A stretch of 64,000 nucleotides of DNA from Paragordius varius. Its lineage: Eukaryota > Nematomorpha. Position numbers and translations under genes: made by a program. Where the stretch lies: NCBI GenBank assembly GCA_964247055.1, contig OZ176052.1:3906001-3970000 (forward strand). The letters are read 5' to 3'. The notes beneath the pieces are model-generated. The model saw nothing but the letters and a program-made list of their open reading frames with translations, had not been told where the DNA came from and did not search any database. Shown here piece after piece: positions 53,636 through 64,000 of this stretch. Every line of letters starts with the position of its first letter. Positions within the stretch are counted from its first letter, which is position 1.

Positions 53636-55326
53636 GTATGATGTTTTTTGAAATCGTAAGGCTGTTTTATAGGTACCTTTTTAAGGGCTTATTTATGTCG
53701 TTTCTTTATGGTTATCAATTAATTTGATAAAAAAATTTATCTGGCATACTACTATGAATAAACTAAATGTCATAAAAACTAAAATGATCAAAAAATCTTA
53801 CCAAAAAGTGATCGCCCATATAAGCAGGAGTCGATCCAGGTTGGAATGGTTTTTGCTCAAAACTAGCTGTTTTTAGATTACCTCTATAGTTTATATATAC
53901 CATTTACGATTCAAATTCACCCTTGAACAATTCAAATTCACCCTAAAAATATATTATGTGTTTCTCTGGCTAATATAACTCATCATTAATAAGAATATTC
54001 TTACGGCATAGTTTATTATTTTTTCAGTATTATATTAATTTTGAACGAATTTCGTTTTTAGAAAATATATAAAAATATAGGTAATTTTTAATCTTAATCA
54101 ACACATAATTTATTTTAGGGTGAATTGGGATTGTTCGAGGGTGAATTTGATTGTTCATGGGTGATTTTTAACTGTAAATGGTATATATAATTTTTTATAT
54201 TTCAATTCAATACAATAATAGATAAAGTAAAAATCAAGGTTGGTGTCAATATGTTTTTCGACAATAAAAATATCTTCTGTTGTTTTATAAAAAATTTACT
54301 AAAACTTGATAAAACACAAACTTGTTAAAATAGTCATCACCCAATTCTTTGCGATAAAAATCATTCATGTGTTCATTTGTAAGATGGGTATCGGTATCTT
54401 TCGTATTATTTTCAAATGATACTTTATTCGATGGCGTTATTTTATCATTAGTATTACCATTAAATTTTTGTTTCTCTTTAACAGATATATCCTTTTCAGT
54501 TTGGGCTAAAATGCGTTCATCGTGTTGGATACTTTTGTAATAATTGGCTTTGACTGCACTTATGTCTTCCAATTCGGCCGGGTCATACATATCTTTCGCG
54601 TAATATAAAAGCGGGGAAGAAATATAGGAATAAGAAATTTAACTCCAATATATTATGGGTTTTTATCTTAAAAACATACACTCTATGAAAGAATTTATAT
54701 AATAACGCAAGAATGAAGCATATACAAAAAATGGTAAGGTTATACATTGTATTGAGAATTGAAAATGAGAAAAATCATATAGGTCGAGTTTAAAAACGGT
54801 TCTGGTACCGTTTTATTTCCAAAAAGTTAAAAGAACTATTGCAGTTCTATTTCCTTCTTGCTTTTTTTACTATTATTTAACCAATATTTTACACTCTCAC
54901 CACACATTATTCCCATATAAGAATCTGTTTAAGAAAGTTACCCTCAGGTCTGTAAACTAGAGCAGTAATTTTCTTTTTAGCCGGTGGTGAAAATGTGTTT
55001 TGTCTATTTATTGGATGGCCATCAAGCATTTCATTATCTTTGATTATGGCATCGATATCATTGGAATCTTCTCCAAAATTATCGTAAGGATCTTGGTTAG
55101 TAGAGTTAGAATCAAGTCCGTTTTTTGTGTTACCATTTATTGCATGTGTTAGTTGTGGAATTAATTTTTCAACGTTGGTATAATACCCGTAACCACCCTA
55201 ATTAAAAATATATTTAAACAGTTATAATATTTATTTCTAAAAAATATAAAATGGTTCTGACAAGTAATAAATGCTTAATGAAATATAACGAGGTTAAAAA
55301 ATTAGAGCGTTTATTTTTCATGAGGG

Positions 55327-55376
<50 letters not shown>

Positions 55377-57861
55377 ATGGATCTAAATCTTCTGATATAA
55401 AGAGATTCTTGGATATAAATTTTATTGACACAAATAAAACCAATCTCGATTAAATATTTATAGCTATTATATTTAAAGTATCAACTAACTAGTTATGATA
55501 ATAATTAATTCTTTATTAACGGTTAGACCGATTATATCTTTCTGACAGAAACTCTTAAGCAATTTTTTAAAAATGTATAAATCGTATAAACTATAAAAGA
55601 TAAAACGAATAATTGATTTGGTTTATATTATTAGTAAGATTAATAAATATAACGAAAAAACAAATGAATATTTATAAATAAACTATATAGGACCCTTGCT
55701 GAATCCTTTCTGTTGTATCTACCTACACATCTAACATATTTTTTTAACCATGTGCTAATTATTTTTTTCATATTTGGATACTCATTTGTTTTTTTCGTGA
55801 TAATCATTTATTAATGTTAGTGTATATTAATGTTATAAAAAAAATATTCTGTTTAAAAATTACTTCACGGTCAGTTATAATGACATTAATGATAGGTTGT
55901 TCTTGTTTCCCAATATCCGAATCCAAATCTTTTTCTGGTGTTGTCAAATTATTTTCTTTTTTAGCATTAGAAATACTCCAACATACATTAAGGATACCAG
56001 GATGCCGAACACTTGAATCAAGTCTATTAATTTAGCAAAAACATATGCCCATCAGATAATGGATTAAAAAATATACATCATTAAATTAAGAAAAAAGGTA
56101 TGTAATCCCTAGACATGGTAAAGAGCAAAACTGGGTTTGCTTTTTAATGTATGTTACTTTGAAAGATGTACAGTGAAATTAGATATTAAAAAACAGAAAA
56201 AATAAATATATCTAATAAAAAATTTTGGGTTAAATATTATAATCAATTCTATGCGAGAATTAATTGACTAAAAACAGTCAATCACAAAATAATTGATAAA
56301 AAATAATTAATAGTAGAAATTTTTTTTCCAATTTTAATAAGTCTTAAATTTAGATATAATGTATAATCATATGAAGTTAGATTAAAGTAAAAATTAGAAT
56401 TTTTTCAAATTGAGCATGATTCGAAATCATTTAAAATATGGAGTTTCGTTTTATAAACGATATTATACCTTTTCAATAAAGCGGCAGATTTTGTGTCAAA
56501 AATTTCAATTAAACCCTTATCACTTGCAGCGGCCAGAATGTTTGGGCTAAGATAAGAAACGCAACAGAAATCCTACAAAATAAATAAAATTTATTATAAA
56601 ATGATGCAAGAGGTTATCTTGATTTGATTTAAAAATAACGAGTTTATATTGATTTAATAAATCAAAAGATTTCCACATACCTGGTCAAAATCAGAATGTT
56701 TAAGAGTTGTAGATAGAGTCAAATCATGTCCTTTAAATATTTTTACTTGATTAAAAATAGGGACAGCTAAATACTGATTGGATGGATCCCAACATAATCG
56801 ACAATGACTTTTAGCGGCTCTGTTGGACATTAATATATATTTTAGAGAATTATATTAAAACCAAACGTAATTAAAGGATTATAGAGTTGGTATGACCGGT
56901 TATGAATGCATATATGATCGTTGGAATTGCTCATAAAAATCAACAACTTTCATAGATAATCCCGTAATTTAAATAATAATAAATAATATACGACTAAAAT
57001 AAATAAGGAATAAAAAAATGTGATATATTAAAATTTTATTAAATTATCAATATTAATATTTATGTCACTAATAAAACCAAATTGAGCGTTAAATAAATTG
57101 TTTTAACCTAAATATTTTAGATTGGTGTTAACTGCTTAGCATTTATAAAAGGTCAGCGGTTATTATTTGTGGAACGGTAAAGTAGGTGTTAATTTTTTTA
57201 CTTTAAACTATTATGCTTGGGTAGGATTGTAACCGTTTTGCGGCAGTTTGTAGTTATATAATCCCAAAGTCGTATTGTTCCATCACAACTAGATGATGCC
57301 TAAATGGCAAAAAAAATAGTTAGATTAAGTTATTAATGCATAATAATAATAATTAGGGAGGCAAACTAGAATATCAAATTCATTATTGAGATGAAAAGAT
57401 AAAATTGGAGCTTTGTGACCATAATAACTTTTCTGTGTATGATTTGTTATATTGATTCGTTTAATGGAAAAATCACTTGTATATATTAAAATTCCTAATA
57501 CTCAAAAGACACTATCACGTCATTAAATAATTCATCACATTGTATATATGTGGGACATGAAGTGTATAAGCCAATAAACTTCACATGTTCCCCTTCTTTA
57601 TCGTATAAATTAATTTCTTTATCAGAAGAACCAATTACAATATTGTCATTCTAAAAAATTATAATTAAATACAATAATTCCGAAAGCCGTTATTTTCTTT
57701 TCACATACAGCTTGTCCGATTAATTGACAATTTGTATCAATTAATTTCCACACATTGTTAAAACACAAATATATAGAGTTTCTATACGATATTATAAACT
57801 CATATTACAAAGGATTCGACGCAACGAAAACCGGGCCTGAAGATACTTTTTTATAATTCAT
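48860..57861 (-). CDS. WDHD1: WDHD1 / AND-1 / Ctf4 replication-fork adaptor
   Basis: Exons on the minus strand: 57861-57809, 57781-57673, 57650-57511, 57475-57367, 57299-57202, 56819-56681, 56572-56469, 56023-55864, 55197-54942, 54592-54322, 53883-53802, 53470-53235, 52938-52857, 52486-52282, 51675-51483, 51215-51119, 50969-50893, 50780-50642, 50386-50240, 49922-49474, 49398-49343, 49240-49119, 48970-48860. They total 3435 bp, 1144 residues (human about 1129). An N-terminal WD40 propeller (SSCDGTIRLWDY, NILAAASDKGLIEIFD) and acidic linker precede the SepB domain (WNDVGIIQTY, DKSIHHTITL, WELTLPSNEDLQ, GQDWLAMACNAYLIRI, NTWIPILN, NYWVIGIQ), then a helical domain (LKYATRNKKFALAKRINQL) and a basic Lys-rich tail. 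The family trimerises and links the CMG helicase to DNA polymerase alpha. The tail is too short for the HMG box of the vertebrate protein. Three 5' introns are tiny (27, 22 and 35 or 38 bp); the exact borders of the third are uncertain. Confidence 0.93.
51990..52264. mobile_element. Palindromic MITE (ATTCAAATTCACCC family), copy 1
   Basis: Outer ends CATTTAGAGTTCATCACCC and, inverted, CATTTACAATTCAAATTCACCC, next to TA repeats. The ATTCAAATTCACC motif repeats within each arm. It begins 18 bp after the donor of the WDHD1 exon ending at 52282. Two further copies lie at 53899 and 61829. Confidence 0.75.
52487..52513. repeat. (TA)n tract forming a WDHD1 splice acceptor
   Basis: About 26 bp of TA runs directly into the minus-strand acceptor (ATATAG) of the exon starting at 52486, with no pyrimidine-rich tract. 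Confidence 0.85.
53608..53634. repeat. (TA)n microsatellite
   Basis: Pure TA tract of about 27 bp in a WDHD1 intron. Confidence 0.9.
53899..54183. mobile_element. Palindromic MITE (ATTCAAATTCACCC family), copy 2
   Basis: Left end ACCATTTACGATTCAAATTC; right end the inverse of ACCATTTACAGTTAAAAATC. Internal CACCCTTGAACAATTCAAA and GTTCGAGGGTGAATT blocks are in inverted orientation. On the minus strand it ends 16 bp before the acceptor of the WDHD1 exon starting at 53883. Confidence 0.8.
55330..55372. repeat. (TA)n microsatellite
   Basis: Longest pure TA tract of the window, about 42 bp, in a WDHD1 intron. Confidence 0.95.
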
Positions 57862-58015
57862 GTTTCGCGCAAAAATAATTGTTACGCATATGATTTATAT
57901 CAGTTTCTTTCATAACCACAATAATAATTTTTGCAATATAATTTAAAGCCTTGTAAATATTGGTTTCAACAGCTATTTTTATTTTGACATAGTACTCATT
58001 GTTTAATACCTTTAG

Positions 58016-58329
58016 TTAACACTTGGATACAACACCTTTATTTCAATCCTCCGATTCGAATTGGAGGTTTTAGGGACCTTAGGCATGTTTACTATTAAAT
58101 ATTTTGAAAAATATGGAATAAATTAGAACGATTTCAAAAGATTGCACTTTTATAGCATTAAACCGAAAAAAAAGAGTTATTTAAAATAATAACTTGATAA
58201 TTTTGCTTATTTTTATAATTATCAATAGGATAGAAGCATAAATTTAAATTGGAACTTTTTTTCAATTTTGAAAACAACTTAAATATAGTCTGGGATCTCT
58301 AGATATCCCAATTCGAATCAAAATGTTAA
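58016..58329. mobile_element. TTAA-flanked MITE, copy D (internally deleted)
   Basis: Begins TTAACACTTGGATACAACAC and ends with GAATCAAAATGTTAA, so the TTAA is kept at both ends. Only about 314 bp: the internal AATGGCGTCGAAG block of copies A-C is missing. It lies 155 bp upstream of the WDHD1 start codon, probably within the promoter region. Confidence 0.75.
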
Positions 58330-59577
58330 AAAATAAGGTTTATTTAGATAATATTCATCGATTTATAACACTTCTAAATAATCAGCTGTAAAATCAAATC
58401 GGGAGTTACAATAGGCCAACTTTTCTATATTATTACGAAAATACCAGGGCGGGCTCAATATATTTATGGTTACCTGATACTATTGACCAATTTTTAGATA
58501 CTTTTTTTGAAATAAATTCCAGGTCAATTATTTCGACGCTATTTTCTTTTATATTTTTTAAAATATTATGCTTTCTTGGGTACAAATAAAATTTTTTATT
58601 TTTTATTAAATACAATAGAGAAAAATCAGAGAAAAAATATGAAACAATGGTCGATTTTGCAATATTTTCTATTTTAGTTTCTCGGTCATTTAATAATCCT
58701 AAAAGTGGTAGCAAAAAAATTAAAGAGCCGCAAAAATTATCTTGTCTAAAGGGCCATGCACCTTATAATAACGATAAAATTTTCGTAACTGTTATAAGTG
58801 CACATTATTCTTAAGTACAACAATAAGTTTTATAAATAATTCAACCATCCAAACTTTTGGGGCTGCCGATAAAGTAACTCTGGTTTAAATCGTTAAATTT
58901 AAAAGCATAAAATATAATTAATTTAGAATGAAAATTATATTATCTGAATTCCATATTTTAGATTCGACTTGAAAAAAAGCCTGGGATCCTACATTAAAAA
59001 TAAGGTAGTGTTCTGACTAACTTTAAATAATTACCCAAACACCAACCTAACTGGCGGTCCCAATTCACATAGCTTCTATCTAAATAAACATAATGGGCAA
59101 AAAAATTAAATATATGCAAAATTCAGAGCGACATTTGTCGGAATTTCAGGGTTGGTTGGGGATTTAGAAATCAATTAAACAAGTTTTTTCTAATTTTATG
59201 TTAATTGCTGAAAAATTGTAGAATTATCGCACAATAAAAAATATAGTAGCAACTAAATATATTGTAAATATACTATTGTTTCGAAAATTATTTTGGTTAA
59301 AGTATAATAACAAACATTGTCTGTATTAGAAGATGCTTATTTATAGACTTCTAGCCACTAAAGTTGAAGTTGATATAATTAATCGAAAGTTTGTTGATAA
59401 ATGTAATTTAAAAGCTTACTTAAGTTAATTTATTTCATTTTTCATAATCATTTATTTGCCTGTCGTACTAGCGACTCGAAAAAACTTTTAATGGCGAAAA
59501 AGTCGAGATTAAGATTTTATTACAATTTTACAGTTTAAAAATAAACTTACGCTACGCTCAAATCTACTCCTCTATTG

Positions 59578-59882
59578 CAGTGGTTCCTATTGATTTTATT
59601 TGCGCCTCACCATATTGAAAAACTATTGTCCCCCTCCTCCCAAAAACAAAAATAAAGATTTAAAATTAATTATAATATGTAAAAAGGATTTTTAATGAGA
59701 TCCTTGTATCGACCATTTAGATAAAGGAACTGAAAAGTATTAAGCGATTCCCCAACAAGATAATATTAATGATCAAATAACACAAAACAGTAAATTTATC
59801 ATAAATTAAAAGTCGTTTCTCCAAATTTTTAACCAATCTAGATTTTTCTACGCCCCCTTGAGGCAGTTACTCCACTACTCTG
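59578..59882. mobile_element. hAT-like MITE remnant
   Basis: Left end CAGTGGTTCCTATTG then GCGCCTCACC; the inverse of the right end reads CAGAGTAGTGGAGTAACTGC then CTCAAGGGGGCG. CAGTGGTTC followed by a G/C-rich block is a common hAT terminus. No target duplication was recognised. Confidence 0.5.
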
Positions 59883-60365
59883 TTGTATTTACTTCGACCC
59901 AATCTCCGATGAAAATCCGATTATTAATTTAAGCCAATACCATATCGAAGCATATTCGTTTTACATAAGGTATGAACGTATGATTCAGATTACAACATAA
60001 CCTTTCCCATCTGGAGCTCACGGAAAAATCGTATTTGAAGTCTTTTAAATTTGAGTTTTTTTGAGCAAATATTAGCATTCATTAAAACATTTATACACCA
60101 AAATCGTAAAGGTTTCAATTTTTTATTGAAGATAAACTTATCTTAATTTTATACGCATTTCTAAATGTATCTTTCCAAATTTTGACACGTAACAAACAAA
60201 CATATAAATAATTAGCAGAGTCGCGGTCGTAATTATAATTTTTAATTTTATGTTTAAAACATATAAAAATATGTAATGATGTCACAATTCGCCATTTTTT
60301 AATGCGGCCCGCCAAAACTTTCGAGCTGAAAATATGACCCGAGAATTTATTTGTGTTTGATAGAC

Positions 60366-60630
60366 CAGGGGTGCCCAACACAAATCGCTTCGCGGGCGGC
60401 ATTTTTAACTCAATATAATTGTTACTAATTATTTAAATTATTGATCATTCCATTGGCATAATTTGGAAAGATACGTTCAGATTTTCCTACATTTATCTTT
60501 ACGGTTAAAGTAAATGATATAATTTTTGTCTTTTTACCAAGAAATTTTAATCATAAAATATTGTATTTATTTTTAACATTTTTTCACGGGCTGAAAATTT
60601 TTTTGGAGGGCCGCGTGTTGGACACTCCTG
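60366..60630. mobile_element. hAT-like MITE
   Basis: Termini CAGGGGTGCCCAACAC and, inverted, CAGGAGTGTCCAACACG, each followed by a G+C-rich block (GCGGGCGGC, GCGGCCCTCC), about 265 bp apart. The flanking octamers TGATAGAC and CATTAAAC match poorly. GC-rich sequence just to the left (GCGGCCCGCCAAAAC, 60304-60318) suggests insertion into the end of another element. Confidence 0.65.
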
Positions 60631-60821
60631 CATTAAACAATTATTACATTTATATGGTAATTAAAACCTGCCTTTTAAAGTTTAACTTTGATGTTAATAC
60701 AATAGAAAAAAGGCCGAACACGTAAATAATTAAATAAAACCAAATCAAATGAACAATTTTTAATATTTAATTTATATATAATGTAACTCTATTTACTTTG
60801 TAATATTCAAGCCAAATACCG

Positions 60822-60825
<4 letters not shown>

Positions 60826-60863
<38 letters not shown>

Positions 60864-60868
60864 TATAT
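60826..60868. repeat. (TA)n microsatellite
   Basis: About 43 bp of TA with one ATACAT interruption, roughly 300 bp upstream of the METTL24-like start codon. Confidence 0.9.
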
Positions 60869-61162
60869 TAAAAAAAGTTGATAAAGGTTTCAAATATCGT
60901 ATGTAATTTCCATTCTTTCTATTTATTTTAAATAAATATTTCGCGAGTTTAAAAAACACTTGTATTGATACACCTATTTACTAAATATATTATTTTGATC
61001 TTGTCAAGGAGTTTAATGACTTTCCTCATTATGATATTATAAAAAAAAAGTTGATTGCATATATATGAATGTATAAAAGCCACACATACCTGTGTGCAGA
61101 AAAGCGAAAGGAAAGCTATTTCAACCACCAGCAATATACAGTAGTATTTTATTTGTATATGC

Positions 61163-63528
61163 ATGCCTAATCAATGCCTTTTATTTGTGCTCAAACTATC
61201 TATTCTCCTATCGTTAGCCTATTTGGCCGTCATAAAATTATATCCCATTATTGTGCAAAACGAAAATTCTGTCGATACCCACGACAATTATGGATTGAAT
61301 AGCGGCGCTCAATTTTTATCACCATTAAAAGAAAATGTAAAATCCAACCCTATCAATATCAATGATAAAACAAATAATGATAAAAAGGATGGTAAAGATT
61401 GGTCACCTCAAAAATCCAATGATTTAAATGATAAGACATTATTGAGGGAATTAGCGATATGTCAAAATAGCGTAGAAATATATAAAAATCAAGTACATCT
61501 ATTGAATGAAAGCTTGCCGCCTCAAAAGGTAAATTTTATGTCTTTTTTTCAGAGATATATATTTTCTTAAAAACAATTTTATATTAAATAGTATTTGAAT
61601 ATTTTGCTGTAGTGCCCTAAACAGGAGCTGTTTTCAGCGGACGATATGGAAGTAGAAAAAATATGCATAAAGAAATATCCGATATTAGTAAATAAATTTT
61701 AATATCGCTTGATAAACTATTCTATATAATACAACTTAGATACTTATTTATATTATTTGCATGATTTTTTTGACTTGCATTTGGGAAAGGAGAAGGTGGT
61801 CTTTACTTTGCAAATTTTACTTACATATACCATTTACAGTTCAAATTCACCCTTTAACAATTCAAATTTACCCTTGAGTAATTCAAATTTACCCTCGAAC
61901 AATTCAAATTCACCCTAAATTAAATTACATGTTTTTAAAATTAAAAATTACCGATATTTTTTTTAAAAATTAAAATTTTGTTTAAAATTAATATAAAACT
62001 GAAAAAATAATAAACTATGCCATAAGAATATATTTGTTATTCATGATGAGTAATATTAGCCCGAAAACACATAATTTGTTTTTAGGGAGAATCTTAATTG
62101 TTCAAGGGTGAATTATTGTAAATGGTATATATTCAAATGCAAATAATTAACAATTTTATACATTTAATAAAAGCGCAAAGAAAAAAATCCAAACATACAA
62201 TTAATTAAAGTTAATGTGGAACCTAAAAACTCAATTCCAACCAGAAAAATGGAATTACTTCGATACTTTCAAAGGTAATAAAACTATCGTCCATACACTT
62301 TTATTTGAAATCCTAATAACGGTTAATTTTTTTTAGTTTTGCCAACAATATCACGTACAATTGTCAACATATGAAACGGATAGGTCATGAGGGAAACGGT
62401 GGTTGGAATATGTGTTTGGATGGAAAATTCGCTCTTAAAAAACCGTGCATCGTTTACTCATTTGGGTATTAATTGTACAGTGTATTCTCATAAATTGTTT
62501 ACCTCTATTCGTATTTTATGCTTATATTTTTGTTACCCGTTAAAAAATTAAAATATATTAAAAGAATTGATTTATTTACCCTTAAGGATATTAAAAATAA
62601 AAAGTAAATTTCTTTATTACCAAGGACTTTCCCGATATTTCTTGTTATTTATTTATATAACTAAAAACAAGGGTAGGAAGTGATTGGTCTTTTGATACTT
62701 CAGTATCCAATATGTTTGGATGCGAAAACCATGCTTTTGATCCCACAGTCGCTTTCAAGGGAAAAATGCTGAGTAAGGGTGTCTATTTTCACCCATGGGG
62801 TATAAAAGCAAAGGACGAAACTTCCTCAAGTGGTCAGGTATAAATAAATTTTTTACACTTATAATTATATGAACAAATGATTGTCGGAAAAATATAAGTA
62901 CAAAAACAGATTTTAGCACTGTTTTTTTAATTGTATAAAAAATGTTGTATCAACAATTCAAAAATTTAGAGGGGGTTAAAAATCGATGAGATTTTACAAA
63001 ACTGATATAATTTAAAGTAAAAACGTTTGATTATTAAAAAAATTGACATATAGTAATTAAAAATTAAATGTCCAATAACTTCTAATTACTTTAATTTCAA
63101 ATTTTTCAGGAGTTATTAATCCTGTTTGTATCCATTTGTAAAATCAGGTTTATTTATCCCTTCCCTCAATAATGCAACGCTTGGGTCATCAAACTACATC
63201 ATCTATACCCAATACTGCTAAGAAATCCGAAGAAAAACTAATAGATTTCCTAAAAATCGATATTGAAACTTGGGAATGGGAATCATTAGATGCACTAGCA
63301 AATTCAGATTTCCTTTCACGCCATGTGAAACAATTGGTTGGGGAATTTCATTATTATGGTATTGTACCACTGACCTTTATGAAACGAGTCCATCAAAAAC
63401 TTGTGGAACAAGGTTTTAAACTCTACTTTGCCCGTGCCAATCCGGGCTGTAAAATTAATCAGATCGGCGTTTTCCTACATTTCTATTGCTATGAATTGCA
63501 TTTTATTAACAAACGTTTTATGGAGTAG
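61163..63528 (+). CDS. METTL24: METTL24-like type II membrane methyltransferase-fold protein
   Basis: Exons: 61163-61528, 61613-61687, 62174-62274, 62337-62465, 62681-62837, 63148-63528; 1209 bp, 402 residues plus stop. Starting at the ATG at 61163, residues 5-30 form a membrane anchor (CLLFVLKLSILLSLAYLAVI), followed by an Asn/Lys-rich stalk. The C-terminal domain has the signature of the METTL24 / methyltransferase-21 (FkbM-related) family: CQHMKRIGHEGNGGWNMCLD, PCIVYSFG-DWSFDTSV, FGCENHAFDPT, MQRLGHQ, FLKIDIETWEWESL, QLVGEFH and the terminal CYELHFIN. The GGW...CLD, SFG-DWSFD and KIDIE...W motifs correspond to SAM-binding positions of the fold. The substrate of METTL24 is not established. 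Topology suggests the domain faces the Golgi or ER lumen. The third exon's acceptor (AAAAG at 62173) was chosen because only it keeps the frame. Intron 2 contains a MITE. Confidence 0.85.
61829..62125. mobile_element. Palindromic MITE (ATTCAAATTCACCC family), copy 3
   Basis: Left end ACCATTTACAGTTCAAATTC with three further ATTCAAATT(C/T)ACCC repeats. The right end is the inverse (GGGTGAATTATTGTAAATGG). It lies in the intron between exons 2 and 3 of the METTL24-like gene, ending 49 bp before exon 3. Confidence 0.8.
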
Positions 63529-64000
63529 TAAAGCATTAATTTTATGTAAAAATGTAAATACTTGCAAAATCCAAATTTATCATGGGTGCTAATTATGTCA
63601 ATAAATATATTGTTATTATATAACCATTTTTGATCCAATGCAGGCCCCTGGCCATATAAATTATTTAAGCCTTGCAAATTTACCATCGATCTCGCCTAGT
63701 TTTTAGCTATCTGAACCTTTTTGGGTAAATTTTTAAGCCTAAACCTCATATTACTTTCAAACCCGATTTTCTATATAAAGAAGGCAATTTTTAATTTATG
63801 AAAATTGATTAAGTTTAGCACCATTTTTGATTTAATCACAACAGAAAAAAAATCCTAATTTTTATTCACACCATGAAAATTATGTAATTACTTGCGAAAA
63901 TCTAAAAACATCCTTCTATTCAAGGGTATATATATTAGAACAATGGTGAATCAAAACATGGTTCGAAAAGATTAAGGGTAAATTTAAATGGGTGAAGGAT
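63529..64000. other. 3' flank of the METTL24-like gene
   Basis: AT-rich. AATAAA at 63600-63605 could be the polyadenylation signal, about 72 bp after the stop. No gene was recognised up to the window edge. Confidence 0.4.

Larger units (their letters stand above)
58330..61162. other. Repeat-rich intergenic stretch
   Basis: Between the divergent WDHD1 and METTL24-like genes. It holds hAT-like MITE remnants (59578-59882, 60366-60630) and a (TA)n tract (60826-60868). The minus-strand frame 58433-58714 (93 codons, Lys/Ile-rich) has no recognisable motif. It might be a small lineage-specific gene but is more likely chance. Confidence 0.45.

Noticed and set aside
57651-57708. 58-bp WDHD1 intron using the strong donor GTATGT
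   Set aside because: Frame-compatible, but it removes 12 residues needed for normal spacing between WD40 blades; the 22-bp alternative fits better.
58433-58714. 93-codon minus-strand ORF upstream of WDHD1
   Set aside because: Lys/Ile-rich with no motif; kept only as a remote possibility of a lineage-specific gene.
1-64000. CRISPR arrays, bacterial operons, rRNA and tRNA genes
   Set aside because: No regularly spaced direct repeats with spacers, no Shine-Dalgarno-led gene clusters, and no tRNA- or rRNA-like sequence noticed by eye. The tandem tracts are simple TA repeats.

Overview
The window is AT-rich animal (metazoan) DNA, roughly three quarters A+T by eye. Its genes are broken by many spliceosomal introns, and the sequence between them is full of (TA)n tracts and small transposon-derived repeats. 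The protein families recognised are animal ones: a trachealess/NPAS3-type bHLH-PAS factor, an animal haem peroxidase, TTC38, WDHD1/AND-1 and a METTL24-like protein. I cannot name the phylum. A gene assembled from tiny symmetric exons, and several introns of only 22-30 bp, recall flatworms and dicyemids respectively, but other fast-evolving AT-rich invertebrates are possible.

Layout. 583-5286 (-): a secreted glycine-rich protein built from at least nine exons, all internal ones phase 1-1 and as short as 18 bp. 5.3-20 kb: gene-poor, with decayed transposons (piggyBac-like, hAT-like and LTR/Gypsy remnants). 20740-25746 (+): eleven exons of a trachealess-like transcription factor, with the upstream 5' exon(s) not found. 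27099-32660 (-): a complete 14-exon, 750-residue secreted haem peroxidase. 36622-39362 (+): TTC38, lacking its 5' end. 41423-48792 (+): an unrecognised, probably secreted, ten-exon protein with a decayed hAT transposon in one intron. 48860-57861 (-): a complete 23-exon WDHD1/AND-1/Ctf4 replication-fork protein. 61163-63528 (+): a complete 6-exon METTL24-like type II membrane protein.

Exon models were built by hand. Each intron was required to have GT-AG ends, continuous reading frame and, where the family is known, sensible alignment. For the peroxidase, WDHD1, METTL24-like and microexon genes the summed coding lengths are exact multiples of three from start to stop. Apart from the shared surroundings no operon-like or pathway link between neighbours is visible. 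The unrecognised gene and WDHD1 converge tail to tail with only 67 bp between stop codons.

The most unusual observations are the microexon gene, the very small introns in otherwise ordinary genes, and the repeated placement of MITE-type repeats within about 20-40 bp of splice sites.
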